A stretch of DNA of 64,000 bases from an uncultured Bacteroidia bacterium (GTDB lineage Bacteria > Bacteroidota > Bacteroidia > Bacteroidales > Prolixibacteraceae), in NCBI GenBank assembly GCA_903907075.1, contig CAIVMQ010000085.1:1-64000 (forward strand), written 5' to 3'. Below, one piece after another: positions 35,404 to 45,293 of this stretch. Made by a program: the position numbers and the translations under genes. Every line of letters begins with the position of its first letter. Position 1 is the stretch's first letter. The notes under the pieces were generated by a model. It did not search any database, had not been told where the DNA came from, and saw only the letters and a list, made by a program, of their open reading frames with translations.

Positions 35404-38400
35404 ATGAGAGATTTCTTCGTTTCCCATAAAAATCCCGTAGTTGCATTGCTTGTTATTATACTAGCATCAGGCATTTATAGCTATTCTAAGATGCAATCAT
35501 CGCTGTTTCCGGAGGTTACTTTTCCTAAGATTAAAATTATAGCAGAGAGTGGCTTACAGCCTATATCAAAGATGATGGTTTCGGTAACAAAGCCGCTGGA
35601 AAAGGCGATTAAAAGGGTGCCTAACTTAAAAACCGTGCGCAGTATTACCAGCCGCGGAAATTGCGAAATATCGGCCTTTATGGAGTGGAATGCCGATATC
35701 GATTTATGCAAACAGCAAATTGAATCATCGATAAATCAAATCAAGAATGAGTTACCCCCTGGGACCAACCTATCGGTAGAGAAGATGAATCCGTCAATCC
35801 TCCCGGTTATTGGCTATGTCATTGAGGGAGATAGACGAAGCAATATTGAATTGAATCAAATTGCAAACTATACCATAAAGCCTTTCCTTTCTCAAGCCAC
35901 AGGTGTAGCTGAAGTCTTGGTTATTGGCGGGAAAGTAAAGGAATATCAGATTGAGTTGCGAACTGATAAAATGGCGGCATTAGGAATCACACCAGCTAAA
36001 ATTACTGAGGCTTTAAATCAGACCAATTTCATAAGCAGTAATGGTTATTTAACTGATTTCAATAGGCTCTATCTTACTGTTACAGATAATAATATCACAA
36101 ATTTGGCAGATCTCGAAAATTTAGTGGTTAGTAACGATGGGAAGCGGATCTTAAAACTTTGCGATATCGGAACTATCAGAATTGCCGAACAGGCGCAATA
36201 TGTAAGGATCAATGCGAATGGACAGAGTGCAATACTAATGGCGGTAGTGAAACAACCAAATGGAAATCTAATTGAAGTTACCCAAGGTGTTATCCAAAGA
36301 GTGGCTGAATTAAACAACCATATCTTGCCTAAGAATGTAAGGCTTAAGCCTTACTATATCCAGGGAGATTTTGTCAACGATTCTATAAAAAGTGTTACAG
36401 ATAGCTTGTGGATTGGACTGCTGCTGGCCATTCTTGTATCCTTTATTTTTCTCCGGTCACTAAAGTCTAGTGTGGTGATTTTAATTACAATACCGATCAC
36501 CTTATCGTTAACGTTAACGGTGCTTAATTTAGTTGGTTATAATTTTAATATTATGACGTTAGGAGCTATTGCTGCAAGTATAGGTTTAATAATTGATGAT
36601 GCTATTGTAGTCATCGAGCAAATACACCGGACACATGAGGAATTTCCTGAAAAATCAACAAAAGAGCTAATCAGTGGATCTGTACGATTTCTCCTGCCTG
36701 CAATGGTTGGATCATCGATAAGCACGATTGTGATCTTTCTCCCCTTTATAATTCTAAGTGGAGTCGCAGGTGCCTATTTTAAGATTCTGACCAATACCAT
36801 GATGATCACTCTAGTTTGTTCCTTCTTTGTAACTTGGATTGGATTACCTATTGTCTATCTAATGTTCTCTGGGAGAACCAATAATGTGAAGCATAAAACT
36901 CCGCATCTTTACAAACGGGATGGCAAATGGATCACTTTCTTTATTTCCAGACCATATATTAGCATCTCCTTTCTAATTCTCTTAAGTTGTTCGGTATTCT
37001 ATATTTCATCACGTTTACAAACCGGCTTTCTCCCCGAAATGGATGAAGGCAGTATCGTTCTCGATTACACTTCCCCTCCCGGAACCTCACTACAGGAAAC
37101 CGATCGAATCATGTGTGAGGTTGAGAAAATTTTCCCTTCAGTATCCGAAATAGAGAGTTACTCGAGAAGAACTGGAGCACAGATGGGATTTTTTATTACC
37201 GAACCTAACTACGGTGACTATCTGATTCAACTTAAAAAAAATAGAAACCGATCGACTCAGGAGGTAATTGATGAGATAAGAAAAAAAGTTCAAGCCTCAC
37301 AACCTGGACTTAACATAGATTTTGGACAGGTAATTGGTGATATGCTTGGAGATTTAATGAAATCAACACAGCCTATCGAGATTAAAATTTTTGGTGATAA
37401 TAGTTTAGTCCTCCAAGGTATTGCTAAGGAAGTTGCCAAGATTACCACTGAGGTGAAGGGTGTAGAGGATGTCTTTAATGGAATAACAATTGCCGGTCCG
37501 TCAATTAACCTTGAGCCCAATCATCAAAAACTTGCGCTACTCGGTATTACTCCAGCAGATTTTCAGCATCAGCTTCAGACTCAGATTCAAGGGGTCATTG
37601 TTGGAACTATTTATGAACGGGAGCAACTTACCGCTATTCGTATGATTTATCCCGGTGCTACCCTAAAATCATTAGAAGAATTAAAAAATGGATCGATATT
37701 CCTCCCCAATGGAAAGCTCTATCCAATCTTACAATTAGCTACTATTAAGATTGATGGAGGTGTCTCGGAAATTGAAAGGGAAAATTTACAGACGATGATA
37801 CCCGTAACTGCACGGCTAAATAATCGTGATATCGGTAGTGTTATGAAAGATCTACAACTCGCTATACAGGCTAAAATTCAATTGCCATTAGGGTATCATA
37901 TTTCTTTTGGAGGTATTTATGAAGAACAACAGAAATCGTTCAATGAATTAATGATGATTCTTCTGACAGCTATTTTACTGGTTTTTGCTACAATGCTCTT
38001 CTTATTTAAAGAATTTAAAATTGCTTTACTTATCGTTTTAATTGCAGTATTTGGAATATCAGGAAGTTTAATCGCTCTTTATCTTACCGATACCCCTTTA
38101 AATATAGGAAGTTACACCGGTATTATTATGATTGTAGGGATTATTGGTGAGAATGCAATCTTTACCTTTCTTCAGTTTGAACAAACACTAAAATCAAATC
38201 ACACCGACGGTGCAATAGTCTATGCCATATCCACCCGTTTACGCCCTAAATTAATGACTGCCTTAGGTGCAATTATTGCTCTATCTCCAATCGCGTTGGG
38301 AATTGGCACCGGGGCTCAATTACATCAGCCTTTGGCAATCGCTGTAATTGGCGGATTTATTTTAGCGATTCCTTTACTGCTGATTGTCTACCCTTCCCTA

Positions 38401-38466
38401 CTTCGAATTTTGTTTAAAAATTATGAACATTCATATTTAAATACACTGGCAATTGAGGAATTGTAA
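35404..38466 (+). CDS. RND-family efflux transporter
   Basis: 1020 residues, inner-membrane proton-driven pump. Starts in the membrane (NPVVALLVIILASGIYSY), with periplasmic porter domains, and about 12 transmembrane helices. The proton-relay acidic pair is in TM4 (IGLIIDDAIVVIEQ). The second half repeats the pattern (MIVGIIGENAIFTFLQF) and carries Glu instead of Asp. It is close to CzcA/HAE-1 types. Export of metals or of hydrophobic compounds are both possible. Last gene of the operon before a shared terminator. Confidence 0.92.
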   Translation: MRDFFVSHKNPVVALLVIILASGIYSYSKMQSSLFPEVTFPKIKIIAESGLQPISKMMVSVTKPLEKAIKRVPNLKTVRSITSRGNCEISAFMEWNADIDLCKQQIESSINQIKNELPPGTNLSVEKMNPSILPVIGYVIEGDRRSNIELNQIANYTIKPFLSQATGVAEVLVIGGKVKEYQIELRTDKMAALGITPAKITEALNQTNFISSNGYLTDFNRLYLTVTDNNITNLADLENLVVSNDGKRILKLCDIGTIRIAEQAQYVRINANGQSAILMAVVKQPNGNLIEVTQGVIQRVAELNNHILPKNVRLKPYYIQGDFVNDSIKSVTDSLWIGLLLAILVSFIFLRSLKSSVVILITIPITLSLTLTVLNLVGYNFNIMTLGAIAASIGLIIDDAIVVIEQIHRTHEEFPEKSTKELISGSVRFLLPAMVGSSISTIVIFLPFIILSGVAGAYFKILTNTMMITLVCSFFVTWIGLPIVYLMFSGRTNNVKHKTPHLYKRDGKWITFFISRPYISISFLILLSCSVFYISSRLQTGFLPEMDEGSIVLDYTSPPGTSLQETDRIMCEVEKIFPSVSEIESYSRRTGAQMGFFITEPNYGDYLIQLKKNRNRSTQEVIDEIRKKVQASQPGLNIDFGQVIGDMLGDLMKSTQPIEIKIFGDNSLVLQGIAKEVAKITTEVKGVEDVFNGITIAGPSINLEPNHQKLALLGITPADFQHQLQTQIQGVIVGTIYEREQLTAIRMIYPGATLKSLEELKNGSIFLPNGKLYPILQLATIKIDGGVSEIERENLQTMIPVTARLNNRDIGSVMKDLQLAIQAKIQLPLGYHISFGGIYEEQQKSFNELMMILLTAILLVFATMLFLFKEFKIALLIVLIAVFGISGSLIALYLTDTPLNIGSYTGIIMIVGIIGENAIFTFLQFEQTLKSNHTDGAIVYAISTRLRPKLMTALGAIIALSPIALGIGTGAQLHQPLAIAVIGGFILAIPLLLIVYPSLLRILFKNYEHSYLNTLAIEEL

Positions 38467-38473
38467 TCAATAA

Positions 38474-38505
38474 AAAAGCCTGTAAAAATTAATTTACAGG
38501 CTTTT
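38474..38505. terminator. Terminator of the efflux operon, shared with tRNA-Arg
   Basis: Stem aaaagcctgtaaa/tttacaggctttt with a short loop, A and T runs on both sides. It lies between the RND stop and the 3' end of the minus-strand tRNA gene, so it can end both transcripts. Confidence 0.88.
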
Positions 38506-38506
38506 G

Positions 38507-38578
38507 TGACCCCACCGCGATTCGAACGCGGATCAAAGGAACCGGAATCCTCCATTCTATCCATTTAACTATGGGGCC
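38507..38578 (-). tRNA. tRNA-Arg (CCG)
   Basis: Read on the minus strand: acceptor GGCCCCA pairs with TGGGGTC with one G-T, discriminator A. T arm CCGCG-TTCGAAT-CGCGG is perfect. Anticodon stem GAGGA/TCCTT, loop TTCCGGT gives anticodon CCG, which reads CGG. D arm has a G-A mismatch at the 10-25 pair. CCA is not encoded. 72 bases. Confidence 0.92.
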
Positions 38579-38707
38579 TTTTTTTGAAAGTGTTGCAAAA
38601 GTAGTAATTTTCTTCAGACTCAAGTTCAAAATTATCCATTTCACAGATATATATAAGATTTATAAGGCAAAAAATAAGTTTTCAAAAGTTCTCCACAATT
38701 GTTCAAA

Positions 38708-38742
38708 TTTGGAATTACTTTACCACTAAAATATTAATTTTG
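38708..38742 (+). promoter_or_regulatory. Promoter for the HD-domain gene
   Basis: TTTG at 38708-38711 and TAATTTTG at 38735-38742; spacing 23 is at the long end. Start codon 24 bases downstream. Confidence 0.45.
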
Positions 38743-38765
38743 TCATTAAAATCAGGATTTAAAAT

Positions 38766-39542
38766 ATGGTAACCCGCGAATTAGTCGAAAATCTTCGATT
38801 GGCGTATAGTGAATTTCGAGTGGCATTTAAGTACGCTCCATTTAGTAGTGACATTTCCATTAAAATGACTTTTGAACACATCGAGAGAGTAGTCCAGAAT
38901 AGTATGCTTCTGGCCGATAATCTTGAGCTCAATGAAAATGAGAGAGCAATAGCAGAATTAACAGCTCAATTTCATGATATTGGAAGGTTATGGATTATGC
39001 TTCCGGAAAATTCAGAAAGTAAAATTAGCGATCATGCTGAGGCTAGTATTGAATATCTTAACAATACTGCCGCATTTAAAATACTAGACGAGACAAGTCA
39101 AAATATTATTATTCAAGTAATAAAAAATCACAACAAGTCACATATTCCTGATAATCAAGGGGATTCAATTGTTTTTTATACAAAACTATTACGTGATGCA
39201 GATAAGCTTGAGGTATGGAGATCAACCTCAGAATACATCAAGAATAGATCTGGCAAGCCTGCAATTACTAACGATTTAAACCTCTCTCAGAAAGCAGTAG
39301 TAACCCATGCATTCTGCCAAATAATTATCGAAGGAGGGATTCCAAATAAAGAAGATCTGATCACATTTCATGACTTTATAATCTTTCAGATGTCATGGGT
39401 CTTTGACTTACATTACAAAAAAAGTTTTCAGATATTAAACCAACAACAATATATCCGTCATCTTTACGATTCATTACCAAAAAATGATCATGTTATTGAA
39501 ATCTATAGAATGATCAGAATCTACATTGAGAATAGGATATAA
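38766..39542 (+). CDS. HD-domain phosphohydrolase-like protein
   Basis: 258 residues. Metal-binding HD residues are H38 (EHIERV), H70-D71 (QFHDIGRL) and the later aspartate in LLRDADKLEVW. The fold is that of small nucleotide or nucleic-acid phosphohydrolases; there is no GGDEF, RelA or DHH partner domain. No signal peptide. Has its own promoter. Substrate unknown. It precedes an exonuclease fusion gene by 109 bases, so a joint role in nucleotide or DNA repair metabolism is possible but unproved. Confidence 0.82.
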   Translation: MVTRELVENLRLAYSEFRVAFKYAPFSSDISIKMTFEHIERVVQNSMLLADNLELNENERAIAELTAQFHDIGRLWIMLPENSESKISDHAEASIEYLNNTAAFKILDETSQNIIIQVIKNHNKSHIPDNQGDSIVFYTKLLRDADKLEVWRSTSEYIKNRSGKPAITNDLNLSQKAVVTHAFCQIIIEGGIPNKEDLITFHDFIIFQMSWVFDLHYKKSFQILNQQQYIRHLYDSLPKNDHVIEIYRMIRIYIENRI

Positions 39543-39651
39543 AGGGAAATATATTTTCCAAATAAATCTATCGAAATCTGAGATGAGTAATAATGAATTT
39601 AAGATTATCCGTCAAAGGTTACGGATAAATTAAAATCTATCTGAATTAACT

Positions 39652-40998
39652 ATGTACGCGATCATCGATGTAGAAACAACCGGGACAGCGGCACTCTACG
39701 GTAAATTAACGGAGATTGCAATTATAATTCATAATGGGACAACGGTAACAGAGACATACAATACGCTAATTAATCCCGAGTGTAACATCCCCTATCACAT
39801 TACCCGATTAACAGGAATAACGAATGAAATGGTGGCGGGAGCTCCCAAATTTTATGAAATCGCAAAGAAAATCATTGAATTAACAGCGGGAAAAATATTT
39901 GTTGCCCATAATGCTACATTTGATTATTCTTTTGTAAGAGAAGAATTTAAGCGGCTGGGATACGATTTTAAGCGAAATACCATTTGTACAGTAAAACTTG
40001 GGAGGAAACTATTACCCGGGCATCAATCCTATTCATTAGGGAATATATGTGCCGATCTTGGAATAAAAATCACCGACCGTCATCGAGCAATAGGCGATGC
40101 CTTGGCAACTGCAAAACTGTTTGAAATTTTAATCCAACAAAATAACCTACTTGAATCCTCACTCTTTTTAACCAAAGCATATCCACTACCCAAAGAGAAG
40201 ATCGATTTAATTCCTGCCAAAACAGGTATTTATTATTTTTATAATTCAAGTGACACCATTATTTATATTGGAAAGAGTAAAGATATTCATCAGCGGGTAC
40301 TAACACATCTGAGTAACTCTCAAACAAAGAAAGCGATTGAGATGCGCGATAAAATAGCAGATGTCTCGTGGGAAGAGACCGGAAGTGAATTGGTTGCACT
40401 CTTACTCGAATCGTCAGAAATAAAAAAACACAAGCCACTATATAACAGGAGTCAAAGAAGATCAGTATTTAACTTTGGTTTATTCTCATCCGTAGATCCA
40501 CAGGGATATATTAACCTGAAAATTACCCGGATTGAGCACGATGATATCCCACTTACAACTTTTCATTTTCAAGAAGAGGGGTTAGAATTTCTTCATGATT
40601 TAGTCCAAAAATATGGATTATGCCAAAAATTATGTCATCTTGATCATAACTCGGGGGGGTGTTTTCAGGCTCAGCTTAATGAGTGTCGCGGAGCATGCAC
40701 GGGTCTTGAATCTGCAGAGAATTACAATATTCGTGTCAATAAATCGATACATCCTCTAAGTTTTAGATCCTCAAATTTCTTTATCCTTGAAAATGGTCGC
40801 GACAGCTCTGAGAATGCTGTGATTAAGATTGCAAATGGAAGATATGTTGGATTTGGATACCTCTTAATAGAGGAATCCGCTTCGGATATTTCCGCTCTAC
40901 ACGATTGCATCAAACAATATCTTGATAATCGCGATACCCATAGTATAATTAAGGGGTACATAAACAAGAATAAACACTTGAAAATATTAGAGTTATAA
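39652..40998 (+). CDS. DnaQ-like 3'-5' exonuclease fused to a GIY-YIG nuclease domain
   Basis: 448 residues. Residues 1-165 form a DEDDh exonuclease: D6-x-E8, D91 in HNATFDYSF, H144 and D149 in HRAIGDA. Residues 188-270 form a GIY-YIG domain (GIYYF at 192, YIGKSK at 205) as in UvrC and Cho. The C-terminal ~170 residues include a cysteine group (CQKLCHLDHNSGGC ... ECRGAC) that may bind metal. Fusions of this type are known as DinG-less Cho/exonuclease proteins and presumably act in DNA repair. Stop is 3 bases from the convergent photolyase stop. Confidence 0.88.
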   Translation: MYAIIDVETTGTAALYGKLTEIAIIIHNGTTVTETYNTLINPECNIPYHITRLTGITNEMVAGAPKFYEIAKKIIELTAGKIFVAHNATFDYSFVREEFKRLGYDFKRNTICTVKLGRKLLPGHQSYSLGNICADLGIKITDRHRAIGDALATAKLFEILIQQNNLLESSLFLTKAYPLPKEKIDLIPAKTGIYYFYNSSDTIIYIGKSKDIHQRVLTHLSNSQTKKAIEMRDKIADVSWEETGSELVALLLESSEIKKHKPLYNRSQRRSVFNFGLFSSVDPQGYINLKITRIEHDDIPLTTFHFQEEGLEFLHDLVQKYGLCQKLCHLDHNSGGCFQAQLNECRGACTGLESAENYNIRVNKSIHPLSFRSSNFFILENGRDSSENAVIKIANGRYVGFGYLLIEESASDISALHDCIKQYLDNRDTHSIIKGYINKNKHLKILEL

Positions 40999-41001
40999 GT
41001 A

Positions 41002-42327
41002 TCAATCCTCTACGAAACCCATTCCTTCAGCATACCTCTTAAGTGCTCTTTCGCGGGCAAACTTGTGTTCTACAATAGGCTTTACATAATCCGAGGTATC
41101 GAATTCGGGAACCCATTTACGAATATACTCATTGTGGGGATCAAATTTCTTAGCTTGTAATTCTGGATTGAATATTCTAAAATATGGAGCAGCATCACAA
41201 CCAGAACCAGCTGCCCATTGCCATCCGCCATTATTGGAGGCCAAATCATAATCATCAAGTTTACTGGCAAAATATGTTTCTCCCCAGCGCCAATCAATCA
41301 AAAGATGCTTACATAAAAAACTCGCAGTTACCATTCTGGATCGGTTATGCATAAATCCAGTTTGATTCAGTTCGCGCATTCCGGCATCGACCATTGGATA
41401 ACCGGTCTTACCATGACACCAAGCATTAAAATGATCAAGATTATTTTCCCATCGTATATTATCATATATTGGCTTAAAAGCCCGCGTTGCAACATGAGGA
41501 AAGTACCAAAGAATCTGACTGTAAAAATTACGCCAGATCAGTTCAGAGAGAAAAGTTTCCGAATGAAGCAGAGAAAGAGCAGTAACTTTACGAATGCTAA
41601 TGGTACCAAAACGAAGATGTACACTAAGTTTCGAAGTACCATTTCGTGCAGGAAAATCCCTGTTTTCAGCATACCGCTCCAACAACATCTGAGGAAGGGC
41701 TTTTGACGGGAAAGTTATATTGACAGGTTCAAATCCGAGCATCTCAATGCTCATCATTGGCAGTGGTTTAATCCGTATAAAATTGTGAAAATAATGTGAT
41801 GTATTTAATGTTTTTACCATCTCCATATTAAACTTCTCAAGAAATTTATTCTTGTAAGGGGTAAATACGGTATACGGTTTTCCATCTGCCTTTACCAATT
41901 CATCCTTCTCAAAAAGCACATGATCTTTATAAGAATGGTACTCTATCTTATTAATTTTTAAGAATCTTTCCACATGAAGATCACGATAAACAGAGTATGG
42001 CTCATAATCGCGGTTGGCATACACACTACAAATATGAAACTCTTCGGCCATTTTTTTGAAAATATCCTGAGGTCTGCCATGAGCAATATATAGGCTAGAT
42101 CCAATTTTTTCCAATGAATCCTTAATGCCTATTAAAGCTTTATAAATAAAATTAACCCTAAAATCAGGCCTAACCTCCAATCTCTCAAGGATATCTGGAT
42201 TAAATATAAACAACGGCAATACATTCTCACGTGTTTTAAGGGCATGATATAGAGCTGTATTGTCCTCAAGCCTTAAATCACGACGCATCCAGAATATATT
42301 TACAACAGGCTTATCCTTTTTAATCAT
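41002..42327 (-). CDS. phrB: Deoxyribodipyrimidine photolyase
   Basis: Blue-light DNA repair enzyme splitting pyrimidine dimers with FADH. 441 residues. N-terminal Rossmann domain (VNIFWMRRDLRLEDNTALYHAL) for the antenna; C-terminal FAD domain with SKLSVHLRFGTISIR, LIWRNFYSQILWYFP, 'GKTGYPMVDAGMRELNQTGF', and 'NNGGWQWAAGSGCDAAPYFR'. The Trp electron-transfer residues appear in WRWGETYF and GWQWAAG. Minus-strand promoter TAATTTTG at 42363-42370. It neighbours a predicted repair nuclease. Confidence 0.95.
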   Translation of the reverse strand: MIKKDKPVVNIFWMRRDLRLEDNTALYHALKTRENVLPLFIFNPDILERLEVRPDFRVNFIYKALIGIKDSLEKIGSSLYIAHGRPQDIFKKMAEEFHICSVYANRDYEPYSVYRDLHVERFLKINKIEYHSYKDHVLFEKDELVKADGKPYTVFTPYKNKFLEKFNMEMVKTLNTSHYFHNFIRIKPLPMMSIEMLGFEPVNITFPSKALPQMLLERYAENRDFPARNGTSKLSVHLRFGTISIRKVTALSLLHSETFLSELIWRNFYSQILWYFPHVATRAFKPIYDNIRWENNLDHFNAWCHGKTGYPMVDAGMRELNQTGFMHNRSRMVTASFLCKHLLIDWRWGETYFASKLDDYDLASNNGGWQWAAGSGCDAAPYFRIFNPELQAKKFDPHNEYIRKWVPEFDTSDYVKPIVEHKFARERALKRYAEGMGFVED

Positions 42328-42362
42328 TCAATGTTTAATTTATTAGTAGACAGATTAAAGTA

Positions 42363-42370
42363 CAAAATTA
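42363..42370 (-). promoter_or_regulatory. Promoter -7 box for phrB
   Basis: Minus-strand TAATTTTG, a full TAnnTTTG match, 35 bases upstream of the photolyase start. Confidence 0.4.
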
Positions 42371-42410
42371 ATAGAATATTGGAATATACTAAAAAGCCGA
42401 AAACAAAACA

Positions 42411-42418
42411 TATTTTTG
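42411..42418 (+). promoter_or_regulatory. Promoter -7 box for threonine aldolase
   Basis: TATTTTTG followed by TA, a full TAnnTTTG match, 43 bases upstream of the aldolase start. Confidence 0.4.
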
Positions 42419-42461
42419 TAAATAATAATTTTTAAGATGATTAACTTTAATTGGCACAGTT

Positions 42462-43529
42462 ATGAGAGACCGCGGGTTTGCAAGTGACAATAATTCGGGA
42501 ATTGATCCACATATTTTACGTGCAATTGAGGAAGCTAATAATGGTCATGCCATCGGCTATGGAGATGATAGATGGACTGCTGAAGCAATAACCCTATTTA
42601 AGAAAGAATTTGGTGAGTCTACTGAGGTGTATTTGGTTTTAACAGGTACCGGTGCTAATATTCTTGGGATACAATCGGCAGTTAGCTCTTTTAATTCTAT
42701 ATTTTGTGCAGAAACAGCTCATATACAAGTTGATGAATGTGGTGCCCCAGAAAAATTCACAGGAAGCAAACTAATTCCAATAGCTACACGCAATGGGAAA
42801 ATTACCCCGGGCGCTATTGAGAAGCACCTCCACGGATTTGGATTCGAGCATCATTCGCAGCCCGGATTGATTAGTATAACGCAAGCAAGTGAGCTTGGAA
42901 CGGTGTACAGTGTAAGTGAGATTCGTGAATTAGCTGATCTTGCGCACAAACATGGGATGTATTTGCATATGGATGGAGCGCGTATATCAAATGCTGCGGT
43001 CTCCTTAGGATTGCCTTTTAAAGCTTTTACACGAGATGCCGGTGTTGACATGCTCTCATTTGGCGGAACAAAAAATGGTATGATGATTGGCGAAGCGGTA
43101 TTATTTTTTAATTCTGCATTATCAGCCCATACGAAATACTACAGAAAGCAAGCGGCCCAGCTCTATTCAAAAATGCGCTTTGTTGGTGCCCAATTTATCC
43201 CCTATCTCCGGAATGAAATTTGGAAAAAAAATGCTACACATTCAAACAGAATGGCCAAAATCCTTGAAAAGGAAGTGGCCAAATTACATGGAATTACAAT
43301 AACCCAGTTAGTCCAGGCAAATGGTGTCTTTGCTATTGTCCCTAAGTCTATAATTGCCAAGTTACAAGAGGAATATTTTTTTTACATGTGGGATGAATCG
43401 ACGAATGAGGTAAGATGGATGACCTCCTTTGATACCAAAGAAGAGGATATTTTCAACTTTACCAAAATATTAGGCAGTTTATTAGGCGAATACCCTGCAA
43501 CTAATTCTGTTCCAAAGGCACTTAAATAA
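42462..43529 (+). CDS. Low-specificity L-threonine aldolase (beta-eliminating lyase family)
   Basis: 355 residues, PLP-dependent fold I. Converts L-threonine or allo-threonine to glycine and acetaldehyde. The PLP lysine is K204 in MLSFGGTKNGMM; HMDGARISNAA carries the Asp that binds the pyridine ring, and ETAHIQVDECGAPE the stacking His. Five bases before the rhomboid gene, so the two are probably cotranscribed, though no metabolic link is apparent. Confidence 0.93.
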   Translation: MRDRGFASDNNSGIDPHILRAIEEANNGHAIGYGDDRWTAEAITLFKKEFGESTEVYLVLTGTGANILGIQSAVSSFNSIFCAETAHIQVDECGAPEKFTGSKLIPIATRNGKITPGAIEKHLHGFGFEHHSQPGLISITQASELGTVYSVSEIRELADLAHKHGMYLHMDGARISNAAVSLGLPFKAFTRDAGVDMLSFGGTKNGMMIGEAVLFFNSALSAHTKYYRKQAAQLYSKMRFVGAQFIPYLRNEIWKKNATHSNRMAKILEKEVAKLHGITITQLVQANGVFAIVPKSIIAKLQEEYFFYMWDESTNEVRWMTSFDTKEEDIFNFTKILGSLLGEYPATNSVPKALK

Positions 43530-43534
43530 CTTGA

Positions 43535-44236
43535 ATGACAATACTTAAGCGATATTATCCCGGCAGTTATTCTGACAGGCAATACCAACTTGATAAACGA
43601 ATCGTTCGCCATGCCTTATTTATATCCAGTGCATTTGTAATTATTTTATGGCTTGTCAAAATTTTTGAGTTTGAGTTTAATTTTGAGATTTATAATTGGG
43701 GTATATTGCCTCATACAGCCATCGGATTACGCGGATTAATTTTTGCTCCGCTTATTCATGCAGATTTTGATCATTTAATCGCCAATTCATTTCCTCTATT
43801 TATTCTCACATTCACCCTGTTCTTTTTTTATCGAAATTCGGCCTACTTAATTTTTTTCCTGATCTATATTTTTTCGGGTTTATTTGTCTGGATAGTAGGG
43901 CGTGAGGTGATACATATTGGGGCAAGTGGTGTTATTTATGGCCTGGCAGGATTTTTATTTTTGAGCGGAATAATCAGTTATAATATAAGGCTGCTAACCA
44001 TCTCAATGATTGTAGCGCTCTTCTATGGTGGACTCTTCTGGGGAATATTCCCCTACAAGCCTCATATCTCGTGGGAATCACATTTATGGGGTGGTTTATC
44101 CGGATTAGGTTTAGCATTGCTATTTCGCAAATCGGCCCCGTCGAACAGCCAATTTGATTCTGAGGAAGAGGATCAGGATCAAGATGATGAGTATAATTTC
44201 GAACCCGATTCGGATCAAAGAGAAGAGCTGCATTAA
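43535..44236 (+). CDS. Rhomboid-family intramembrane serine protease
   Basis: 233 residues with six hydrophobic helices. Catalytic Ser is S131 in HIGASGVIYGLAGF and catalytic His is H183 in WESHLWGGLSGL, as in GlpG. HADFDHLIANS around residue 76-85 matches the L1/TM2 region with the oxyanion Asn. The C terminus is a highly acidic tail of about 30 residues (DSEEEDQDQDDEYNFEPD), which is unusual. Cleaves substrates inside the membrane; targets unknown. Confidence 0.93.
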   Translation: MTILKRYYPGSYSDRQYQLDKRIVRHALFISSAFVIILWLVKIFEFEFNFEIYNWGILPHTAIGLRGLIFAPLIHADFDHLIANSFPLFILTFTLFFFYRNSAYLIFFLIYIFSGLFVWIVGREVIHIGASGVIYGLAGFLFLSGIISYNIRLLTISMIVALFYGGLFWGIFPYKPHISWESHLWGGLSGLGLALLFRKSAPSNSQFDSEEEDQDQDDEYNFEPDSDQREELH

Positions 44237-44255
44237 GCAACTCATAATTTTATTG

Positions 44256-44263
44256 TACTTTTG
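44256..44263 (+). promoter_or_regulatory. Promoter -7 box for the nusB operon
   Basis: TACTTTTG followed by CG, a full TAnnTTTG match, 40 bases before the nusB start. Confidence 0.5.
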
Positions 44264-44303
44264 CGTGCTGAATTAATTAGTAAAAACCAGTTCTGTTTAA
44301 ATT

Positions 44304-45251
44304 ATGATAAGTCGAAGGATAATCCGTACTAAAGTGCTGCAAATATTATATGCGCACGTTTCATCCCCCGAAAAAACTATTACACAATCTGAATCTGAAC
44401 TCCATTTCAGTATTAAAAAAACCTACGACTTATATCATTTGCTATTTGCCATTCTTGGTGAATTAAGCGATTTTGCTAATGAGCGGATCGAATCACGAAA
44501 ACTAAAGAATCTACCGACAGAAGAAGATTTAAATCCAAATCTTAAATTCATCAATAACAGACTAATAATCAGGCTTAAATCCGATATAAGCCTAACCGAA
44601 TATTTAAAAGCCAATAAGCTTAGCTGGTCTAATTACCCCGATCTAATTCGTGGTATTTATAACTCACTTATAGAATCTGAATTATACAATGAGTATATTA
44701 ACTCTTCGACTGATGATTTTCAAAGTGACCGACGTTTCTGTGAAGAGTTTTTTAGTAATATATTGGTTAATAGCGAAATAATGCTCAATGAACTTGAAGA
44801 ACAGAGTATTTATTGGAATGATGATCTTGACTTTACAATCTCTATGGTAATCAAGACTGTCAAGAAATTTAAAGGGCAGGATGACCAAAATGAATATTTA
44901 ATGTCGCTCTATAAAGATCAGGAGGATCAAGAATTCACCTCTAAATTATTCAGACAAGCTATCGCCAATAATATAGAAAACAGAAAGATCATTGAAAACT
45001 ACACTAAAAATTGGGATGTAGATAGAGTCGCGATAATGGATATTTTAATTATGCAGCTGGCTCTTACAGAGTTAATGGAATTCCCCTCCATTCCAATTAA
45101 GGTAACACTTAACGAATACATTGAATTAGCAAAATATTATAGCACAACCAAGAGTAGTACTTTTATTAATGGTGTACTGGATCGTATTACGAAAGATTTT
45201 AAAGAAGAGGGTAAGATTATTAAAGCAGGAAGAGGACTGTTTGAAGGCTAA
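44304..45251 (+). CDS. nusB: Transcription antitermination factor NusB (long form)
   Basis: 315 residues, more than twice the E. coli length, which is usual in Bacteroidota. The N-terminal RRIIRTKVLQILYAH and C-terminal NWDVDRVAIMDILIMQLALTELM with 'IKVTLNEYIELAKYYSTTKS' match both ends of the NusB fold, separated by a ~170-residue insertion. It works with NusE on the boxA of rRNA transcripts. First gene of a run including yajC and coaE. Confidence 0.92.
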   Translation: MISRRIIRTKVLQILYAHVSSPEKTITQSESELHFSIKKTYDLYHLLFAILGELSDFANERIESRKLKNLPTEEDLNPNLKFINNRLIIRLKSDISLTEYLKANKLSWSNYPDLIRGIYNSLIESELYNEYINSSTDDFQSDRRFCEEFFSNILVNSEIMLNELEEQSIYWNDDLDFTISMVIKTVKKFKGQDDQNEYLMSLYKDQEDQEFTSKLFRQAIANNIENRKIIENYTKNWDVDRVAIMDILIMQLALTELMEFPSIPIKVTLNEYIELAKYYSTTKSSTFINGVLDRITKDFKEEGKIIKAGRGLFEG

Positions 45252-45293
45252 AGTTATTCTATACTAAATTCGCAAAAAAAGTGAGAAAATTAC

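Noticed and set aside
44150-44230. Tandem repeat in the rhomboid 3' end
   Set aside because: It is a low-complexity acidic coding tail, not a true repeat array.
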